Source of the DNA: Verrucomicrobiota bacterium
GTDB taxonomy: Bacteria; Verrucomicrobiota; Kiritimatiellia; CAIQIC01; Lenti-01
NCBI GenBank assembly: GCA_003451935.1
Contig: DMJA01000302.1
Location: 1 to 11,446, forward strand
Reading direction: 5' to 3'
DNA length: 11,446 nucleotides
Part shown: piece by piece, positions 1-8,400 of the stretch
How the letters are laid out: every line of letters starts with the position of its first letter
How positions within the stretch are numbered: position 1 is the stretch's first letter
The notes under the pieces: generated by a model
Told to the model about the DNA's origin: nothing
The model's input: the letters and a program-made list of their open reading frames with translations, nothing else
Databases searched by the model: none
Translations under genes and position numbers: made by a program

Positions 1-430
1 AGGCGAGGCCGTTGCCGCCCGGCAGGGCGCCGCGGCCACATTCGACAAGGATGTCGACTTGGAGCGGCAACGCACGGGCGGCGGCGAGCAGTTCCGGGCC
101 GGTGCGCTTGATGGCCTGTATGACGTGGAACCCTTCGCGGCGGACGGCTTCAATTTTTTCAGCCGTTTCCTCGCCGTGCATCTGCACGGAGTCGAGGCCA
201 GCCGCGCGGGCGGTTTTGAGCATGGTTTCGACCGAGGCATTGACAAACACGCCGACGCGCGCGATTTGCAGAGGCAAGTCCTTGAACAATTCGCGGGCTT
301 GGGCGGGGGAAACATTCCGGGGGCTTTTTTCGTAGAAGACGGCGCCGAGCGCGCCCGCGCCGGCTTCGGCGCAAAACAGCGCGTCTTGTCGCCGGGTGAT
401 ACCGCAGATTTTGACGTGGGGGAGGAACAT
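1..430 (-). CDS. trpF: Phosphoribosylanthranilate isomerase, C-terminus cut by window edge
   Basis: Cytoplasmic TIM-barrel enzyme that isomerises N-(5'-phosphoribosyl)anthranilate to CdRP, the third step of tryptophan synthesis. About 143 residues are visible from ATG at 430; roughly the last 60-70 lie beyond the left edge. The start reads MFLPHVKICGITRRQDALF, with the family's KICGIT motif and catalytic Cys at residue 9. FYEKSPRNV (phosphate/substrate loop), VGVFVNAS and VQMHGE follow in the usual order. In the loop that normally carries the catalytic Asp (LLD...GGTG), this protein reads LVECGRGALPGGNG, so Glu130 takes the Asp position and GGNG replaces GGTG. It is the last visible gene of the minus-strand trp operon, 24 nt after trpC. 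No Shine-Dalgarno precedes it; the leader is a CCTA-type repeat, so translation may depend on coupling to trpC. Identity is secure. Confidence 0.95.
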   Translation of the reverse strand, partial: MFLPHVKICGITRRQDALFCAEAGAGALGAVFYEKSPRNVSPAQARELFKDLPLQIARVGVFVNASVETMLKTARAAGLDSVQMHGEETAEKIEAVRREGFHVIQAIKRTGPELLAAARALPLQVDILVECGRGALPGGNGLA

Positions 431-467
431 TTTAGGAGGATAGGCTGTAGGTTGTTAGGCCGTTAGG
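431..467. repeat. TAGG short-period repeat across the trpC/trpF junction
   Basis: On the plus strand TAGG occurs at 433, 441, 448, 456 and 464, a spacing of 8, 7, 8 and 8. In the transcribed direction this reads as repeated CCTA units. The array overlaps the last codons and the TAA stop of trpC (455-457) and fills the entire 24-nt gap before the trpF start. Its function is unknown. Confidence 0.7.
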
Positions 468-1255
468 ATCGAGGGAACGGGAATCGACGTCCATTGCTTC
501 AACAACGCGGCGGGATCGGGGGATTTGACGAGGGCTTCGCCGACAAGGAAGCGCCGGATGCCGGCGGCGAGCGATCGCTGGATGTCGGATTCGTCGCGGA
601 TGCCGCTGGCGGCGACGACCGCGGTCCCTCGCGGGAGCGTGGCGGCGATGCGCGCGGCCCGTTCCGGGTCGGTGTGGAAATGGGCGAGATCGCGGTTGTT
701 GATGCCGACGACGGGCACGTCGAGGCCGGCGATGCGCTGGGCGTCCGCTTCGTCGTGGATCTCGACCAGCGTTTCGAGGCCAACGCCGTGGGCGAGGGCG
801 AGGAGGGAGGAAAGCTGCTCGTCGTCCAGGATGCGCACGATGAGCAGCATGGCATCGGCGCCCATCGCGGCGGTCTCGTAGACCTGGTACGGATCGACGA
901 TGAAGTCCTTGCGCAGGACGGGCAGCTCGACGACATCGCGCGCGCGCTTGAGGTCCTTGGCGGAGCCCTTGAAGAAGGCCGGTTCGGTCAGGACGGAGAT
1001 CGCGGCGGCCCCGCCGTCCTGATAGGCCAGCGCGAGATCGCCGGGATGCAGGTCGGGGCGGATGTCGCCTAGTGAGGGGGAGGCGCGCTTGATTTCGGCA
1101 ATGACGCGCACGCCGGGACGGGCCAGCGATTCCGCAAAGCCGCGGAAGTCCTCGCGCTTGGCGGCGAGGCGCTCTTGTTCCGCCTGCGGCTTGAGGTTGC
1201 GCGCGGCGGCGATCTCTTTGCGCTTGGCGGAAAGGATTTGGTCTAGAAATGACAT
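455..1255 (-). CDS. trpC: Indole-3-glycerol-phosphate synthase
   Basis: Converts CdRP to indole-3-glycerol phosphate with loss of CO2 and water. It is monofunctional, about 266 residues, cytoplasmic and TIM-barrel. From ATG 1255 (MSFLDQILSAKRKEI, the usual family N-terminus) the active-site series is visible: Glu54 and Lys56 in IAEIKRASPS, general acid Lys116 in LPVLRKDF, Glu165 in LVEIH, Asn186 in GINNRDL and Ser217 in AASGI. Two deviations are present: SPSLG where SPSKG is common, and AASGI where the family usually has ESGI. An in-frame GTG at 1267 would add four residues; ATG 1255 fits the conserved N-terminus better. Only a weak purine stretch (GAGTGAAG) precedes it. It lies between trpD and trpF, and its stop codon lies inside the TAGG repeat. 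Confidence 0.96.
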   Translation of the reverse strand: MSFLDQILSAKRKEIAAARNLKPQAEQERLAAKREDFRGFAESLARPGVRVIAEIKRASPSLGDIRPDLHPGDLALAYQDGGAAAISVLTEPAFFKGSAKDLKRARDVVELPVLRKDFIVDPYQVYETAAMGADAMLLIVRILDDEQLSSLLALAHGVGLETLVEIHDEADAQRIAGLDVPVVGINNRDLAHFHTDPERAARIAATLPRGTAVVAASGIRDESDIQRSLAAGIRRFLVGEALVKSPDPAALLKQWTSIPVPSILTA

Positions 1256-1295
1256 AACTGACTTCACTCGGGATTGGAAGCAGCCGACAGCCGTT

Positions 1296-1386
1296 CAACT
1301 ACGAATGACGCGAATGTCGCGAATAGAGAAAGGGAGAATGGGAGCTGGAGTTTCTTCATTCGTGATATTCGCATGATTCGTAGTTG
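1296..1386. repeat. Inverted repeat of 9-bp-period CGAAT units in the trpD-trpC gap
   Basis: The left arm (1296-1326) is built of ACTACGAAT, GACGCGAAT and GTCGCGAAT, a period of nine. The right arm (1357-1386) is its imperfect reverse complement, matching at about 25 of 29 positions around a 30-nt centre. The 137-nt gap between trpD and trpC could therefore fold into a long stem-loop in the transcript. It lacks a clean T-tract, so it does not look like a standard intrinsic terminator. Confidence 0.75.
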
Positions 1387-1392
1387 TGGCCT

Positions 1393-2415
1393 TCAGGATT
1401 TGGAGAATGCCACCAGTTTCTCCAGTTTGTCGAGCGCGGCGCCGGAGTCGATGGCGTGCGCGGACTGGCGGATGCCTTCGGCGAGGTCGGCGCAGCGGTT
1501 GGCAGCGAGCAGGGAGGCGGCGGAGTTGAGCAGCACGATGTTGCGCTTCGGGCCCTGGATCTTTCCCTCGAGGATGCCGCGCGTGATCAAGGCGTTGTCG
1601 GCGGGCGCGCCGCCTTCGAGCTCCTCGTTGGTGCAGTAGCCCTCGAAGTAGGGGGCGGGATCGATGTCGTAGGTCTTGATCCGGCCGTCCTTCAGCTCCG
1701 AGCAGCGGGTGGTGGTGGTGAGGGTGATTTCATCCATGCCGTCGTGGCCGTGGACGACCAGCACGCGGCGCGAGCCGAGCTTCTTGAGCACTTCGGCGAA
1801 GGTTTCCGTCAGCTCCGGTGCGAAGACGCCGAGGAGCTGGCAGGGCGCGCCGGCGGGATTGGTGAGGGGGCCGAGCAAGTTGAACAGCGTGCGCACGCCC
1901 ATCTGCTTGCGGACGGGGCCGGCGAAGCGCATGGCCTTGTGGAACGACGGCGCGAACATGAAGGCGATGCCGATCTCGTTGAGCGCCTGCTCCATCAGCT
2001 CGGGCGCGGCGGCGAGATTGAAGCCGAGGCACTCGAGACAATCCGCGCTGCCGCTCTTGCCGGAACTGGCGCGGTTGCCGTGCTTGGCTACAACCGCGCC
2101 CGCCCCGGCGGCGACGAACGCGACGGTGGTGGAGATGTTGAAGGTCATGCCGCCGTCGCCGCCGGTTCCGACGGTGTCGAGCGTGTCGTGCACAAGCGAC
2201 TGCAGGCGCGTGGCCGCGGCGCGCATCGCGCGGGCCGCGCCCGCGATCTCGTCGATGGTCTCGCCCTTGGCCGAGAGCGTGCCGAGGAAGGCGCCGATCT
2301 GGCCTTCGGTGAACTCGCCGGAGAGCATGCCGTGGATGGACTCGAAGGCCTCGTCCTCGGTGAGATCCTTGCGGGCGATGAGCTTCTTCAAGAGGGAGGG
2401 GATGGAAATGTTCAT
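1393..2415 (-). CDS. trpD: Anthranilate phosphoribosyltransferase
   Basis: Transfers phosphoribose from PRPP to anthranilate, the second step of the pathway. The protein is about 340 residues, the normal length of the stand-alone enzyme. The N-terminal helical domain (residues 1-75) is followed by the PRPP-binding GTGGDG at 83-88 and TFNIST. KHGNR is at 111-115, then SGKSGSAD, and FAPSFHKAM with PVRKQMGVRTLFNLLGPLTNPA marks the anthranilate/PRPP site. The later DEIT segment holds the magnesium ligands of the family. ATG 2415 is chosen because AAAGG sits about eight bases upstream and MNISIPSLLKKL is a family-like start. An in-frame ATG at 2457 exists but lies inside a heptad repeat and would add 14 unlikely residues. 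The gene stands 88 nt after trpG. Confidence 0.97.
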   Translation of the reverse strand: MNISIPSLLKKLIARKDLTEDEAFESIHGMLSGEFTEGQIGAFLGTLSAKGETIDEIAGAARAMRAAATRLQSLVHDTLDTVGTGGDGGMTFNISTTVAFVAAGAGAVVAKHGNRASSGKSGSADCLECLGFNLAAAPELMEQALNEIGIAFMFAPSFHKAMRFAGPVRKQMGVRTLFNLLGPLTNPAGAPCQLLGVFAPELTETFAEVLKKLGSRRVLVVHGHDGMDEITLTTTTRCSELKDGRIKTYDIDPAPYFEGYCTNEELEGGAPADNALITRGILEGKIQGPKRNIVLLNSAASLLAANRCADLAEGIRQSAHAIDSGAALDKLEKLVAFSKS

Positions 2416-2442
2416 GGTGGGCCTTTCAGGAGATGGAACCGA

Positions 2443-2477
2443 ATATCCAATATCCAATCATCAATATCCAATCTTCA
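2443..2477. repeat. ATATCCA-type heptad array upstream of trpD
   Basis: Five consecutive 7-bp units run on the plus strand: ATATCCA, ATATCCA, ATCATCA, ATATCCA and ATCTTCA. The array lies in the trpG-trpD gap and ends about 28 bases before the trpD start, leaving that gene's ribosome binding site intact. It is much more AT-rich than the neighbouring genes. Confidence 0.85.
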
Positions 2478-2503
2478 AGTGAACAGCCACCCGGCGGCGG
2501 GGC

Positions 2504-3106
2504 TTATTCTGACTCCTGAATTCTGACTCCTGAATTCTCGGAATTTCGAAGGAAATTCCGAAGGATTCTTTTTCCGACGGGGGTCATGATGGATTCGGGG
2601 TGGAACTGGATGCCTTCGACGGCGAACTGCTGGTGGCGGATGCCCATGATTTCGCCGTCGTCGGTGGTGGCGGAGATTTCGAGGCAGTCGGGGAGGGATT
2701 CCTTCTCGAGGGCGAGCGAGTGGTAGCGCATGGCCTTGAACGGGCGGCTGTCGAGGCCCTTGAAGATGCCCTTGCCGTCGCAGGTGACGTCGGAGACCTT
2801 TCCGTGCATCAGTTTCTTCGCATGGACGATATTGCCGCCGTAGACGAGGCCGATGGCCTGATGGCCGAGGCAAACGCCCAGCATCGGGATCTTGCCGGCG
2901 AAGGCGCGGATTGCGTCGCACGAGATGCCGGCGTCCTCGGGGCGGCCGGGGCCGGGGGAAATCACGAGGGCCGCGGGGGCGAGCTTGGCGATTTCCTCGA
3001 CGGTGATGGCATCGTTGCGGAACACGCGGACCTCGGCGGCCATCTCGCGCAGATATTGCACGAGGTTGTAGGTGAACGAATCATAGTTGTCGATCATCAG
3101 GATCAT
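2504..3106 (-). CDS. trpG: Anthranilate synthase glutamine amidotransferase component
   Basis: Class I glutamine amidotransferase that releases ammonia from glutamine for anthranilate formation by TrpE. Length is 200 residues. [16 protein letters not shown] is the family start. The oxyanion segment [11 protein letters not shown] precedes the nucleophile Cys79 in GVCLGHQ, and His169 and Glu171 in FHPES complete the triad. The sequence alone does not exclude a shared role in p-aminobenzoate synthesis (PabA), but the position directly after trpE supports TrpG. The last ten or so residues ([10 protein letters not shown]) are encoded by an ATTCTGA/CTCCTGA heptad array that also supplies the TAA stop, so the ancestral C-terminus probably ended near residue 187. 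No Shine-Dalgarno is visible: the leader is another heptad array followed by CGACTT. An alternative start at Met4 (3097) is no better placed. Confidence 0.95.
   Translation of the reverse strand: MILMIDNYDSFTYNLVQYLREMAAEVRVFRNDAITVEEIAKLAPAALVISPGPGRPEDAGISCDAIRAFAGKIPMLGVCLGHQAIGLVYGGNIVHAKKLMHGKVSDVTCDGKGIFKGLDSRPFKAMRYHSLALEKESLPDCLEISATTDDGEIMGIRHQQFAVEGIQFHPESIMTPVGKRILRNFLRNSENSGVRIQESE
2506..2540. repeat. ATTCTGA/CTCCTGA heptad array overlapping the trpG 3' end
   Basis: Five adjoining heptads run on the plus strand: ATTCTGA, CTCCTGA, ATTCTGA, CTCCTGA and a degenerate ATTCTCG. The array lies inside the trpG reading frame and includes part of its stop codon (2504-2506). A perfect 8-bp stem (GGAATTTC, 2540-2547; GAAATTCC, 2552-2559) with a 4-base loop adjoins it on the trpG side. 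Confidence 0.88.
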
Positions 3107-3112
3107 AAGTCG

Positions 3113-3177
3113 GGTTTCAGGTTACAGGTTTCAGGTTACAAGTTACAGGTTTCAGGTTACAGGTTGAAGGTTGCAGG

Positions 3178-3180
<3 letters not shown>
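3113..3180. repeat. GGTTACA/GGTTTCA heptad array filling the trpE-trpG gap
   Basis: Nine consecutive units of exactly seven bases run from 3113 to 3175 on the plus strand, mostly alternating GGTTTCA and GGTTACA, with variants AGTTACA, GGTTGAA and GGTTGCA. A truncated GGTCA contains the trpE TGA stop (3178-3180). The array fills nearly all of the 71-nt trpE-trpG gap and takes the place where a trpG ribosome binding site would be. Confidence 0.93.
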
Positions 3181-4686
<1,506 letters not shown>

Positions 4687-4732
4687 GTGTTTTCCTTGGG
4701 GCATGAAATCTTCTCTGGGCGATGTTTCTGCA

Positions 4733-4762
4733 TATAGAAACACCGGTCGTTGCGTTTGTCAA
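4733..4762 (-). promoter_or_regulatory. Candidate sigma-70-type promoter of the trp operon
   Basis: The minus strand has a perfect TTGACA at 4762-4757. An AT-rich TCTATATG follows: TCTATA at 4738-4733 gives an 18-bp spacer, TATATG at 4736-4731 gives 20. Either would start transcription near 4725, just upstream of the preferred trpE start codon. The -10 match is weak, so this is tentative. Confidence 0.4.
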
Positions 4763-4813
4763 GCCCTCCATGCGAAAATTCGCGCCCGCCCCGGGTTCGA
4801 AGCCGTCGGAACG

Positions 4814-4851
4814 GGGGAGCTCCCCGGGTATTGTTTTATAAAACAATACCC
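4814..4851. repeat. Two adjoining perfect palindromes, 12 bp and 26 bp
   Basis: GGGGAGCTCCCC (4814-4825) is a perfect 12-bp palindrome. It is followed directly by a perfect 26-bp palindrome (4826-4851) whose half-site is GGGTATTGTTTTA and whose centre is TATA. The AT-rich core contrasts with the GC-rich surroundings. It could be an operator for a dimeric repressor between the divergent trp and thrS promoters, or a copy of a dispersed palindromic element; the sequence alone does not decide. Confidence 0.8.
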
Positions 4852-4959
4852 ATTTCTGTCCAGGCGGGAAGGGGGGCGGGGCGCCCTTCGCCATTGGAAA
4901 GGACGCATTTGCGATTGGGGACCATCCGGTCCGGGATCCGGCTGCAAACATCGATGGCT

Positions 4960-5066
4960 GTCATTCCGAACTTGTCGAGGGATCTCGGCCTCGATGCAAG
5001 CGGCCGTCGCCGTCGTGAAGCGGAGATGTTTCGGCTTCGGCGCGGGGCGCCTCCGCTCAACATGAC
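4960..5066. mobile_element. GTCATTCCGA...CATGAC dispersed palindromic element (MITE/REP-like)
   Basis: The left end reads GTCATTCCGAACTTGTCGAG followed by GGATCTC. The reverse complement of the right end begins GTCATGTTGAGCGG and closes with AACATCTC. Both ends thus share GTCAT...TGA/CGA...ATCTC, framing a centre of about 50 bp. This matches from memory a very widespread non-coding bacterial repeat with GTCATTCCGA ends. There is no transposase. No clear target-site duplication was seen. Confidence 0.65.
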
Positions 5067-5134
5067 CAGAACTTGCCCCTCGTCGCAGAGGCGCTTCGTC
5101 GCCAGTCAAAGGACTTGTGGGCACGCGCTGCAAG

Positions 5135-5168
5135 GCGTGGCAAGCGCACGCCGGAACGCGTGGCAAGC
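5135..5168 (+). promoter_or_regulatory. Paired 11-bp direct repeats upstream of the thrS promoter
   Basis: GCGTGGCAAGC occurs at 5135-5145 and again at 5158-5168, start-to-start spacing 23 bp. The second copy ends one base before the candidate -35. Tandem sites about two helical turns apart next to a -35 are typical of activator or response-regulator binding, but no protein can be assigned. Confidence 0.4.
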
Positions 5169-5169
5169 A

Positions 5170-5198
5170 TTGACTTTGGGGGGAGGAGGGGGTAGTTT
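5170..5198 (+). promoter_or_regulatory. Candidate thrS promoter
   Basis: TTGACT (5170-5175) is separated by 17 bp from TAGTTT (5193-5198). The -35 is one base from consensus, the -10 is poor (3 of 6). Transcription would start near 5205, after the TTG at 5198, which argues for the ATG at 5231 as the thrS start. Confidence 0.35.
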
Positions 5199-5230
5199 TG
5201 CGCGCTCTAGGAAGGATTTTGCCCATTTTC

Positions 5231-6967
<1,737 letters not shown>

Positions 6968-6977
6968 AAACGCCAAG

Positions 6978-6997
6978 CGGAGCGGCGCAACGCTCCG
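6978..6997 (+). other. Small hairpin in the thrS-infC gap
   Basis: CGGAGCG and CGCTCCG form a perfect 7-bp stem around GCGCAA, in the 46-nt gap between thrS and infC. No T-tract follows, so it is not an intrinsic terminator. It may be an RNA-processing or translation-control structure; its role is unknown. Confidence 0.4.
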
Positions 6998-7013
6998 GAA
7001 CACCAAGGAAAGA

Positions 7014-7613
7014 ATGGCCTTACCGACAAATCCAAGAGATCCGCGCGGCGGATTTCCCACGCGAACCAACCAGAGAATCCGGGTGCCCGAGGTCTTCCTG
7101 ATCGGGCCGGGCGGCGAGCAGCTCGGGGTGGTGGCGACCTATGAAGCGCAGAACCAGGCCCGCGCGGCGGGACTCGACCTGGTGGAGATTTCGCCGACGG
7201 CGCGGCCGCCGGTCTGCCGGATCATGGACTACGGCAAGTTCCAGTACGACAAGAGCAAGAAGGAAAAGCAGAACCGCCGGAGCGCCTCGGCCACCCGGGT
7301 GAAAGAGATCCAGCTCCATCCCAGCGTGGGCGACCACGACTATGCCGTCAAGATGCGGCACATGACGGAATTCCTCGAGGATGGCCACCGGGTGAAGGTG
7401 TCGCTGTACTTCCGCGGCCGCGAAAACGCCCACAAGGAGCTGGGTTTTGCCCTGATGAACCGCGTGCTGGCCGACATCCACGAGATCGGCGTCGTCGAGC
7501 AGGCCCCCAAGTTGCTGGGCAAGAACATCTTGATGGTGGTCATGCCCAATCCCAAGACCAAGCAGGCGGTGAGGGCGGCGGCTCCTTCCGCCGAAACGGA
7601 AAAGGCCGGATGA
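7014..7613 (+). CDS. infC: Translation initiation factor IF-3
   Basis: Binds the 30S subunit, keeps it apart from 50S and checks initiator tRNA and start-codon pairing. Length is 199 residues. The N-domain contains NQRIRVPEVFLIGPGGEQLG and GLDLVEISPTARPPVCRIMDYGKF (MDYGKF from residue 71). A lysine-rich linker (KSKKEKQNRR) leads to the C-domain with VKEIQLHPSVGDHDY, VKVSLYFRGRENAH and PKLLGKN. The C-terminus adds a short Ala-rich tail after PNPKTKQ. The ATG has AAGGA four bases upstream. Some bacteria start infC at a rare AUU codon for self-regulation; here a plain ATG fits. It lies 46 nt after thrS and is probably cotranscribed with it, as in the classic thrS-infC-rpmI-rplT order. Confidence 0.97.
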   Translation: MALPTNPRDPRGGFPTRTNQRIRVPEVFLIGPGGEQLGVVATYEAQNQARAAGLDLVEISPTARPPVCRIMDYGKFQYDKSKKEKQNRRSASATRVKEIQLHPSVGDHDYAVKMRHMTEFLEDGHRVKVSLYFRGRENAHKELGFALMNRVLADIHEIGVVEQAPKLLGKNILMVVMPNPKTKQAVRAAAPSAETEKAG

Positions 7614-7724
7614 TTTGGCTGGACGGGCGGAGGCAAATCCCGTACAAGTCGCCGTCTGTTTTGAAAAGATTGGAAAGAGGGAACGGGCCGACCGTCCATT
7701 CCCGGACGCAAGGATAACGGAACC
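7614..7724 (+). promoter_or_regulatory. infC-rpmI spacer, possible L20 control region
   Basis: This 111-nt gap is the longest in the cluster. It contains a 5-bp stem ACGGG/CCCGT (7623-7627, 7639-7643) and GGGAA...TTCCC complementarity near 7680-7705, ending with the rpmI Shine-Dalgarno AAGGA at 7710-7714. In E. coli the equivalent region folds into an RNA bound by L20 that represses rpmI-rplT. Whether this one does is inference from position only. Confidence 0.3.
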
Positions 7725-7928
7725 ATGGCAACGAAAGTGAAGAAGAAAACGCGCAAGGCGGTGGCCAAGCGCTTCAAGAAATCGGCGACCGGCAAGGTTT
7801 TGCACAAGAAGCCGGGGCGGCGCCATCTGGCCGCCAGCAAGACCCGCAAGCAGAAGCGTCGCCTGCGCCAGAGCGTGGTGGCGGGCGGCAAGTTCGCCAA
7901 GTCCCTCTCGCTCGAGTTGGGCGTCTAG
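7725..7928 (+). CDS. rpmI: 50S ribosomal protein L35
   Basis: Small basic protein of the large ribosomal subunit, 67 residues, a normal length. It begins MATKVKKKTRKAVAKRFKKSA, followed by TGKVLHKKPGRRHLAASKTRKQKRRLR, the family pattern of a basic N-terminus, a GKV...H turn and the H(L)...K(T/S)..(R/K)KR segment. AAGGAT stands about ten bases before the ATG. rplT follows after 27 nt; the two are normally translated together. Confidence 0.97.
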   Translation: MATKVKKKTRKAVAKRFKKSATGKVLHKKPGRRHLAASKTRKQKRRLRQSVVAGGKFAKSLSLELGV

Positions 7929-7955
7929 GTCGGAAATTTGGAGTAGGAGAGAAAC

Positions 7956-8330
7956 ATGCCCAGAATTACCAATGCCGTGGCGAGCCGCAAGCGCCGCAAA
8001 CGCCGTCTCGAGCAAGCCAAGGGTTTCTACGGAAGCCGCAGCAAGCTGTTCCGCATCGCCACGGAGGCCGTGGACCGGTCGATGGCCCTCAGCTACACGC
8101 ACCGCAAGGACAAGAAGCGCGATTTCCGCGGAATGTGGATCGTGCGCCTGTCGGCGGCGTGCAAGCTCAACGACATTTCCTATAGCCGCTTCATCGAAGG
8201 CTTGACGAAGGCCGGCATCGAGCTCAACCGCAAGATGCTGTCCGAAATCGCGATCCACGATCCCGAAGGCTTCGCCTCCATCGCCAAGATCGCCAAGAGC
8301 AAGGCCACGATCGCCGCGAAGAAGAAGTAG
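7956..8330 (+). CDS. rplT: 50S ribosomal protein L20
   Basis: RNA-binding protein needed for early 50S assembly, and in several bacteria the repressor of its own operon. Length is 124 residues, slightly above the usual 117-120 because of a Lys/Ala tail (KSKATIAAKKK). The family motifs AKGFYGSRSKLFRIA, KKRDFRGMWIVRLSAAC, SYSRFIEGLTKAGIELNRKMLSEIA and HDPEGF are in order. The start MPRITNAVASRKRRKR resembles the TNA.ASR type I associate with PVC bacteria rather than the MPRVKRGV type of proteobacteria. AGGAGA precedes the ATG at good spacing. It is the last gene of the cluster: pheS does not follow, and a strong terminator begins 22 nt downstream. Confidence 0.97.
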   Translation: MPRITNAVASRKRRKRRLEQAKGFYGSRSKLFRIATEAVDRSMALSYTHRKDKKRDFRGMWIVRLSAACKLNDISYSRFIEGLTKAGIELNRKMLSEIAIHDPEGFASIAKIAKSKATIAAKKK

Positions 8331-8351
8331 TCTTCTCCATGGGCGGACGCG

Positions 8352-8383
8352 CGCGCGGGACGAAAGTTCCGCGCGTTTTGCTT
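8352..8383 (+). terminator. Rho-independent terminator after rplT
   Basis: CGCGCGGGAC (8352-8361) pairs with GTTCCGCGCG (8366-8375) over ten base pairs, one of them a G-U wobble. The loop is GAAA, a stable GNRA tetraloop closed by C-G, and TTTTGCTT follows. This is a strong intrinsic terminator ending the thrS-infC-rpmI-rplT transcript. Confidence 0.87.
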
Positions 8384-8400
8384 GGTCCGCGAACGCCGGG

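Larger units (their letters stand above)
4687..5230. other. Divergent trpE-thrS intergenic region, about 540 bp, no gene seen
   Basis: No open frame here has a recognisable product. The frames that cross it are translations of repeats; one minus-strand frame includes EIPRQVRND, which I know as a hallmark of spurious proteins called in GTCATTCCGA-type elements. The region holds a candidate trp promoter (4733-4762), two adjoining palindromes (4814-4851), the element at 4960-5066, paired 11-bp direct repeats (5135-5168) and a candidate thrS promoter (5170-5198). I see no leader peptide with clustered Trp codons and no T-box-like structure. Confidence 0.7.

Noticed and set aside
1384..2526. Plus-strand open frame of 380 codons opposite trpD
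   Set aside because: It is the antisense shadow of a clearly conserved trpD; its Gly/Ala/Glu-rich composition reflects GC-rich codon positions.
3113..3175. CRISPR-like array
   Set aside because: The 7-bp units are contiguous with no spacers and no cas genes are present.
4687..4760. trp attenuator with leader peptide
   Set aside because: No short frame with clustered Trp codons and no terminator/antiterminator pair was found between the candidate promoter and trpE.
8331..8400. Continuation of the cluster into pheS
   Set aside because: A strong terminator follows rplT and the next gene is on the opposite strand; no PheS/PheT motifs are present in any frame.
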